Below are positions 56,461 to 64,000 of a DNA stretch of 64,000 nucleotides, in pieces. The stretch's first letter is position 1. Each line of letters starts with the position of its first letter. The DNA comes from Mactra quadrangularis (lineage: Eukaryota > Mollusca > Bivalvia > Venerida > Mactridae), in contig CM046299.1 of NCBI GenBank assembly GCA_025267735.1, forward strand, positions 28,559,327-28,623,326, given 5' to 3'. The notes below the pieces were generated by a model. The model was not told where the DNA came from, ran no database searches, and was given only the letters and a program-made list of their open reading frames with translations. Both the position numbers and the translations under genes were made by a program.

Positions 56461-57799
56461 GTATGCGAAGTATGCGGTAAGTATTTGGAGTATGCGGTAA
56501 TCGTGCGGCCGTCAATTTAGGGGAGCAGCTATTTTACGATGTCTTAAAATATAAATAAGGATAACATGTTCTTTATAAAATGCCCAAAAAAGACAGAAAT
56601 TTTTATTGCAGTACTATAAAACTAAAAATTATTACAATTAAGCACTGTCGACATTTGTAAATAAAAAAGCAGGACGCAAGTAAAAGAAGTCATGAACTGC
56701 TCCTACCACGGTCATCAGATTCTGACGATACCAATATACCACCGGCCTTCAGGCCGGCGGTAAATAAAATGATGGCATTTGTTATTAAATTACTGCTGTA
56801 CCGATAGTCTAAGCTTACATGTTAAGCAAGTCACACAGGACACAAACAGACAATTGTCTAAATGTAAACCAATTCTTAGAGCTGTTGAGTATCATGTACA
56901 GTAAAAGTTTGAAAGCTCAAATTTGAAGGTTTGTGGCAAAAAAGAGCAAATCAGGTGTTCAAATCCTTTCTTGCTAGATATGAATGCTTTTTACATCAAT
57001 TGTTGCTTCCATCTTCTAGATTGTAAGCTCTCCCAGTTCATATAGTGCAGCATATCTGTGACACTACTAGTATTTCTGTCACTGTCTATCACTAAGCTAT
57101 ACACGTCTCTGAACTATCGTTATACTGTTGATATGGTTCCTCTGGTGAGGGTTCCATATTGTTGCACATTAATCTTAAGTTTGATTGAAAAAGTGACTTG
57201 CAGGTGTTAGACTTTGTTTCTTGCTAGTATCAAGATAAATAGGATTCATACCTAGAAGAACAGGCTTGATTGAAATGATATTATTGAATTACTATGGCAA
57301 CAGAAGACAAATCTTGCACTAGTTTATTACTGTTACATGTACATCGTTTGTATAAAATATATAGGAACACTTTACACAAAAGACAATATAGAAAAAATAT
57401 TACAAGTGGTTGCAACAAGAATTGACATTAGTGTAATAATAATAACTTGATAAGGTGTTATTCACTTAAGAAAAATTGCCTTCTCAATCAGAATTTTTCT
57501 TAAGGATAGGCCCCATCTTTGACACAAAATATGGGTGGTTGAGTCCATAAAATTGGTGCGAAATGGTGAAAATGATTTTTAAGAGTCTAAGAAGTACTAG
57601 AAGTAGACCTCATTTGAGGAAAGCATGACTGAATGAATGCACATTGTGGGTTGATATGTAAAATTGCATTTTTGCACACCCAAACATTACCATGGTTACT
57701 AGAATGGGGGTTCAAATTGCCTTTTTTGATAGACAATCCTTAAAGATATCATATAGCAAAATTTCATCTCTGTCAGTCCATTAGATTTGAAATAAAAGC

Positions 57800-58408
57800 A
57801 TCTTGAAGAGGCCCTATCACATTTAGGTGAAAAATGACCAATTTTGCCGATGGTCTGACTATTAAAGGGTTAAAAATAATAATACAATCACTGTTTGTAT
57901 GAGATGATCAAAACAAAATAGTTACCAAGGGTTATTTTGAGTATCAACTTATGTAAAATTACATAATTATGCAAAACATACAATGACATTTAAACTCTGT
58001 GTATGATTTCTAAATGTTATCATTGTACAATACTTAATAAGCTGTTTGACTGGATGCTCACCTAGAATTTGAAATGTATTTGATATGTTTTATGCCTATA
58101 TTATAACTCCCAAACTTCTAATCCATTTTTTCAGATTCCATTTAAATCCTTTCTAAAAAGTGTTGCTGTATATCGTTTAAACTTTTATAAAACTGCAATT
58201 TCTTTGTTTTCTTTCTTTTATTTTACAATTAATAAATACATGTTCATTTTGTGTAATACATGTGTACTTAAAAATGTTAATAAAATCACTATATCTTTTA
58301 GTTAAGTTAGTTTGTGTTGTTGTAAACAGTATGAAAATTATTTCTCTCTGCTTCTTGTCCAACTTGCTAGGGTAACACAATATGGCTATATGCTATAATC
58401 TCTGTAAG
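57800..58408. other. 3' flank of the beta-galactosidase-like gene
   Basis: AT-rich. In the minus-strand sense 'aataaa' (plus 'tttatt', 58217-58222) lies about 190 nt after the stop codon and is a plausible polyadenylation signal. Nothing else is recognised. Confidence 0.5.
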
Positions 58409-61400
58409 TTACAAATTTATTTTGGATACGTCATTGACATCATATATAGGTTTATCAGTAAATACAATGGATTCACCAACTGTCTCTTGTTCAAATATTA
58501 CAATCTGAAATAGAATACGTGCATTTGACACCGAGTAGAAAATAATAATCCGTAAGTCTGAAATTAGCACATTCAGCCCTTGTACATTGTACTTATTTTT
58601 GTAACACCATTAGAGCCAGATATTTGCTTTAAATAGTTGCCATACCATTGATTTATCCCCATTTATAATGTTTGCAGATATTGCACCGAAGATGGTCAAT
58701 TTTTCCAAGGTTGTAAAATTTCAATATTTCAATAAATTCATAGGGCAATTTCAAACGCTGCAATATATGCAGATAAAAATGTAAATGGTTAATATTGCTA
58801 CATGTACAACCTAAATTTAGAATTTTCCATCTTAAAAATTTCTTATGATTGTTGATTTCAAAAAGGAGAATTTTAAATAGTAAATAGAATTCTAATAAGT
58901 AAATTCTTGATATCTAACCTGATTTTCTCCAACATGTAATTTAGGTGCTGGTACATACAGCGTCTGCTGTGGCCCTATAATCCAGTATCTACCAAGATTA
59001 AATCCATTCACAAATACTATTCCTTTACCCCAACCCTGTAATAAATATATTAACAATACCTGAGAGTCTTAAGTCACATGAACTACAACAACAACAAATA
59101 TGGTATACAAACTATTTTCGCTGATTTCTCCTTACAGACAATTAATTGAACAAAATCAAATTGTAAAAAATATAATAACTTATTATTTTTCCCACAAAAA
59201 ATCTCTAATTGATCCTGTAAGGTTTGATCTTTAATTATGATCCTTTGCATGATAATCAATTCAAGATGTAAACTAGGTTGAATCAAAGTATTGAAATACA
59301 GAAAGACTTTCGTGCACATTGAAACCTAACAATCCATACTAATGATTACTCCTTACACATTAGACTCAAGCAGGGCAAAACATGCGGACATAGTGTTTAA
59401 GCTACCCTGTATTACTGCCAAATATTATACAGACATTATTTTTTCCTCTTCTTGCAATACAAAATCTTGGAAGTACAGTTTTCCCAGTACACTTTGCCAA
59501 CAAATTCTGTAGGTTCATTAGTGTAGTTTAATATGATAAATATGGTACAATACAGTAAAACAACTTAAACTTTAAGTAATACAATGAATGACCGCAGTAT
59601 CATTACATTGAACAGATGAGTCAGATGACGGAACTACTTTTATCGCCTAGCAATTGACTGCATAGTAAATCAGAGACACATGTATCACTTCCAAGTTAAA
59701 CTGGTCCGGCATTATCGTAGATAGTTTTCGATTTGTGGCATAACTTAAGCCTTTCTGCAAAATCGCCGAAAGTAAAAAAATGAGCAGGGTCTTTAGAGTA
59801 TTTAATGTAATTGCAGTTTTCTTATACTCATAATGACGCCCTTTTGGAAAATGTAATACCCTCAGATGTATTTAATACAGAATATATTGTATTTCATGAG
59901 CAAACCTCAGGTAGGTAAATAGATCTGATCTTAATATAGTATCTGTTACCCCTGCACGAGAGAAAGGTACAGCACTTACTTAACTAGCAGTCATGGGTGC
60001 TAGGAAGAATAATGGCAGCCGAAATAAGAATATATTAGCTCATACAAACCTTCATGTATATAAAAGAATCATTAACATCTCCATCAATGGTTAATGTAGC
60101 TTTAAACAATGCAGGTACTGATGGCTTGTCTGGTATTGATATCCAGTCAGATCTATTATAGAATGAAGAGATTTTTTGGTAAAAAAGTTATTTCAAAGGG
60201 AGGTAAATATATTTTTAGTCTATATTAACAGTCAATCATTTCCCTGGTCATTTGATTACTGCTGTTTTACCACAGGCTGTGAGTCTATCTATCAATATGT
60301 CATTTTACTCTGCGTCAGAAACAATGGCACCCAATGAAGCTTGCTGAAAGAAGGTACATTTCTTGTTTTATGAAGTTTAGGATTGGGAGTGTTCTTAACT
60401 TCTTACCAGTGCAACTATCAAAAACTTCTTGATCCCTTAGCACATGTATCGTAATTGATACATCATAAATCAAATAACTACTATCTTTCATCCCCCAACA
60501 CAATTGATCCTGTGAATTTTGATAATTAACTTCAAATCCTCCACACATAAATTTGATTATATATAGGTATAATATAATTTTCTTTAAACCTTTCAACGAA
60601 GTCAATTTCAGTGAATCAATATGATTTGATAGAACTTGACAAACCTAACGTACAACCTGAACATGGCTGTCTGAGCCAACTACCCAGTTAAAACTTCCCA
60701 CCTCAAGTCTATATATATATCAAGGTGATCCTGCAGCAAATATAACCTATATAGCATGCCACCTAAATAGTGTTGCCACCATTTGCACGCCTCAATGTTT
60801 GGTTCAAGCTGCAGTATGGGAACTACTGTCCTGTATGCTATCATCACGAGATAAATAATAAACTGACTGAGTCATACAATAGAGTTATATAAGTTATTCT
60901 CTCGAATACCTATCAATAAAGAAAAGACAGTTTAACAAACCTATTGACAGCTTCTGGTTGAAATTCTAGACCATAAATCTTAAACTCTGTCAACTGTTTG
61001 TCATCTATATACACTTTTCCATTGATCCCTTTATTAAAATAGCAGAAGAAATTGATAAATTTTGTACATAGAGAAGCTATACAAATCAAGGAACATAACT
61101 AAAGATAATTTTAAGCAGCACTCAGCACAACTCGTATTATGTAAAATAACATAGTCTTCAGATATTTTAAATAGATTATGTTCATGCTTTATAATGATTT
61201 GGTAAAAGCAATAAAATATACACAAAACATTACACATATAAACAATTTGTCTTACCTTTTCTTTCTGTATTTAATGTACCAGATTCTAAAGTAGCATAGT
61301 TTACTCTACCATGGTTCTCTACCAGTATATCTAGTTGACTTTCAGTGGTCTATAACAAAAGTTATCATAATGTCAGTCTGAGTAATTAGGATATGAAAGT

Positions 61401-63949
61401 GCATGGTCAAGTGTCCACTTTAGCGGCTAGCAAGTATATCTTCTTGTTTTTTTCATTGATAAAGGAGCATGAAAACCATGCAAGCAGATAACAGTGTGGT
61501 CCTATACACAATTCCATTATCGATTGGACATAAATGTTAAAAAATATAAAATTCCTACAATTTGGAAATCGTGGTACTCTGACGTTTTGTTAAGTATTAA
61601 TATAAGATAATAATCTGAGGCGCATTTTTCAAAAAACAACAAAGTGTCTAAGATCACCTTTGGCTCATTGGTAGATAACTGTACTTGTTTAGTGTCTGAT
61701 TTCCAATCTAAAGTTCCAATCTTAACATTGTCTTGAAATATCTGAAATAGTCACAGAAAAACAAAGTTACTACAAGCTTTAGAATCACAGCAAACTATTT
61801 CTAGTAATAAAAAAATCAAAGCTCTAATTGCTGTCACTGGTTTTGTTCATGATTTTGAATAGAAATTAATTTTGACATGAAATTGCTCTGAGAATATTTC
61901 TAAGCATAGAATTATTTCTTCTCATGCTTAAACTAAACGTAAATTCACGCAAAAACACTACGAATGTTGATTTATTTTTCACATTTTTCTTTTATATTTT
62001 ACATAAGCAGATAAGGGCCGTCCATATCGATCACTAAGTACCACCGAAAAGACAAAAAAATAGTAAAGAGAATCATTTATAAAAAAGATTAAGAAATTTC
62101 ACAAACATAACTTGGTATTATGGCAATGTGAGCACGTTTTTTTTAATGTTGATAAAGCCACACCCAGGAGTGTAAAAATAGGTGACGTGACTACAACATT
62201 TCTTTCTGTAGTACTTACGCCTTAAAACACTTGGACATTAATCCTATTAATCAGAAACATTAACATGTCCCTTACCTGTGCCCTGTCTGTTGGAAGATTT
62301 TCAAATGTCAAATTTTTCCCATCTCCTTGTATGTTACATCTATATAAAACATAACCGAAGTTTTGTCCCCTGTTTCCAGGTAACTTTAGCATCTCCATGG
62401 GAACAGCCTTAGAACTGTTTACAAACTGTAGAAAATGGAAATTAGGTTTCATCAATAATTTTGATTAATAGTAAAAATTATTTATACTGAAATTATTATA
62501 ATATTTTGAATTATTATCTCATATTTTCAATTTGTATCACATTATGCATCCCCCTATGGTACATTTATTCTAATCAATGTGGCCATGCACTGAATTTGCT
62601 TGGGTCACAAAAACATTTAATAGTAAAAATTATTTAAACTGAAATTGATATAATATTTTGAATAATTGTAAAAATTATTTCACCTGTGTGAAATAATCCT
62701 GTCCATCTTCATAGTACATGTATATTTATATAAGGTACATAGAAGCCCAGTTAAATAAATGTTATGCTGACATTTTTACACAAATACGATTTGACTTCTA
62801 ATATTTTTGTTTTAAAAATCAGAAACAAAATAATGTAACAAGTTACCTGTGTTGTTTCAAGCAGACTTTCAAATGGTAGATACTGTGTAGCTTTAACTGG
62901 ACCTACAATAATAGATGTATACAACATTCAATACTAATGGTATTTCAAGGCTGATCTAAAAACAAACAAATTTATGGACACTGAACCTCTAAACAGGGTT
63001 TTATAGAGATCAAATGTCAGATAATCTAGTGTTCTGCTGCCTACCCGCAGCTGGGGAAAAATGAAAAATAAAATTTGGATTTGACTGATGTTGTTGAATT
63101 AATTTCTTTATATTTCTTTTAATTCCTTTTATGATATAAGTTTGCATGATTGAATCTTAACACTATAAAAAGTTACTGTGTAATCAAGCAATAAAAAGAT
63201 ATAGTTATACAGACTTAAAGGGGATATTTATATTCAACTATACTTACCATAAGCTTTAACAGGAATATTTGATGGCACTTCTGGTAATGTTGTTATACCT
63301 GTAACAATAAATTATATTGTAACAACATTGTTATATAGCACATACATATATAATGATAGTTTCATTTTAGGGGCTATCAGCCCAAACAAATATATTTACA
63401 TGTACTATGATTTCAGTCGCAGTCTCTATCAATCCTTAGGTACGGAATCCGAGAATAGTTCCAGCAGTATATGAGTAGCAATTTAAACAGACACATAATT
63501 TGTAATACAGTCTCCAAAATTAGGATATCAGTCAATGAAATTAGTGGGTGTCCGGTTACCTGGGATGACCAGTTTTAAGTTCGGGCAACCAACAATTTCT
63601 TTTGGGCAACCAAAATTCTGCAAATGAGATATAGTGCTTGATCTTAAAATGATCTGATCAGACAACCACTTTCATAGCCTAATTTCGTGGAGTGGATATG
63701 AAAGTGGTAGTCCAATAGTTATAACTATGTCTTGCCCCCCCCCCCCCAAAAAATGGAAGCCCAATCTTAAAAGTGGTTGTCCCATACAACCAAACAATTA
63801 CTTTTTAGACTGATCATACAATGTCAATTATGTTCATAGTAAGAGAGATAAGTTACCTTGTGGTTTGAAGACATATTCTAGTAGTAGTTCTCTTGTTTTG
63901 AGATATTTAGGTGTTATATCACCATTCTCTGATATTAAGGCATCATAAT
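58409..63949 (-). CDS. Beta-galactosidase-like protein 2/3 (GLB1L2/3 type), 3' ten exons
   Basis: Exons in transcript order: 63949-63857, 63298-63248, 62902-62847, 62425-62276, 61741-61658, 61349-61256, 61028-60941, 60152-60050, 59035-58919, 58504-58409 (TAA). Phases agree throughout (about 310 codons visible). Exon 1 of this set gives '[20 protein letters not shown]', the segment that closes the GH35 TIM barrel; later exons give the beta-sandwich domains '[14 protein letters not shown]', '[18 protein letters not shown]' and '[20 protein letters not shown]'. 'FNLGRYW' and 'GPQ.TLY.P' are family hallmarks, and the C-terminal '[10 protein letters not shown]' is closer to GLB1L2/3 than to lysosomal GLB1. 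The enzymes are secreted or lysosomal and remove terminal beta-galactose (family knowledge). Signal peptide and both catalytic Glu residues lie beyond position 64000. Confidence 0.94.
61453..61594. mobile_element. Arm fragment of long-TIR element P
   Basis: 'cattgataaaggagcatgaa', 'aaccatgcaagcagataaca' and '..ggaaatcgtggtactctgac' match the right arm at 38436-38575. Only one arm is present. It lies in an intron of the beta-galactosidase-like gene. Confidence 0.65.
62463..62680. repeat. Direct duplication of an AT-rich ~60-bp segment
   Basis: 'aatagtaaaaattattta' followed by 'actgaaatt..tataatattt' occurs at about 62468 and 62620 with a few changes. Intronic. Confidence 0.75.
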
Positions 63950-64000
63950 CTATATTATTAATGTAAAAAGAACATAATATCATAATCTATATCAATAATT

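Larger units (their letters stand above)
54420..56763. mobile_element. 2.3-kb insertion with terminal hairpins (Helitron-like or long non-autonomous element)
   Basis: The uninterrupted site is seen in block A copy 1 ('gtataaataaaataatg', 45806-45821). The insertion begins near 54420. A 15-base palindromic 'taatgcaaagcatta' lies at 54431, followed by 'taccgccgg' (54448). The right end has the 16-bp hairpin 'ccggccttcaggccgg' (56742-56757) and 'cggcggta', inverted relative to the left 'taccgccg'. The interior holds a LINE fragment and a four-unit tandem array. The asymmetric inverted ends plus hairpins fit Helentron/HINE-like ('pearl'-type) elements, but a TIR transposon is not excluded. No Rep/helicase is seen. 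Confidence 0.7.
53475..57790. repeat. Duplicated block A, copy 2 (matches 44476-47060)
   Basis: It is collinear with copy 1 and interrupted by the 54420-56763 insertion. Positions 57423-57713 have no counterpart in copy 1 (inserted here or deleted there). It ends at '..ccattagatttgaaataaaagc' near 57799. Confidence 0.93.

Overview
This is eukaryotic nuclear DNA: AT-rich, intron-rich and crowded with transposon relics. The tRNA-derived SINEs, the Mag/SURL-like Ty3/gypsy elements with a tRNA-Leu primer site, the YqaJ/SWIM-type multicopy genes and short repeats of the 'tccgtccgtccg...aaggtcaaggtcac' type all fit a bivalve mollusc. That placement is inference; the species cannot be named from sequence alone.

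Three host genes can be assembled exon by exon with consistent GT-AG sites and phases. (1) MRPL40 (mitochondrial ribosomal protein mL40), minus strand, five exons, 12302 down to 4396, complete, 210 codons. (2) An ACDH-11/AidB-type acyl-CoA dehydrogenase, plus strand, fourteen coding exons, 13185-27526, complete, 635 codons. (3) The 3' part of a GLB1L2/3-like beta-galactosidase, minus strand, ten exons from 63949 to 58409; its catalytic N-terminal half lies beyond the right edge. MRPL40 and the dehydrogenase lie head to head, with 882 bp between their coding starts, so they may share a promoter region. Two of the three products are linked to mitochondria or lipid oxidation; no operon-like logic is expected.

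Layout: 1-4.2 kb, LINE fragment and small repeats; 4.4-12.3 kb, MRPL40, whose longest intron holds two elements with long inverted repeats, one filled with a 1.7-kb minisatellite; 12.3-13.2 kb, shared upstream region with an 80-bp MITE; 13.2-27.5 kb, acyl-CoA dehydrogenase, whose introns hold SINEs and MITEs; 27.9-32.3 kb, decayed Ty3/gypsy element split by a 2.4-kb insertion; 32.5-37 kb, decayed OTU / YqaJ nuclease / SWIM-like genes; 37-43.3 kb, palindromic elements and a hAT-type MITE; 43.3-58 kb, duplicated blocks, a second gypsy element and a large insertion with terminal hairpins; 58.4-64 kb, beta-galactosidase-like gene.

The most notable signals are splice-site duplications inside the acyl-CoA dehydrogenase (six tandem 104-bp copies of an exon 3' end with its donor, and a duplicated acceptor in the exon after next), the minisatellite-filled fold-back element, and a 2.3-kb hairpin-ended insertion whose empty site is preserved in a paralogous copy inside this window.
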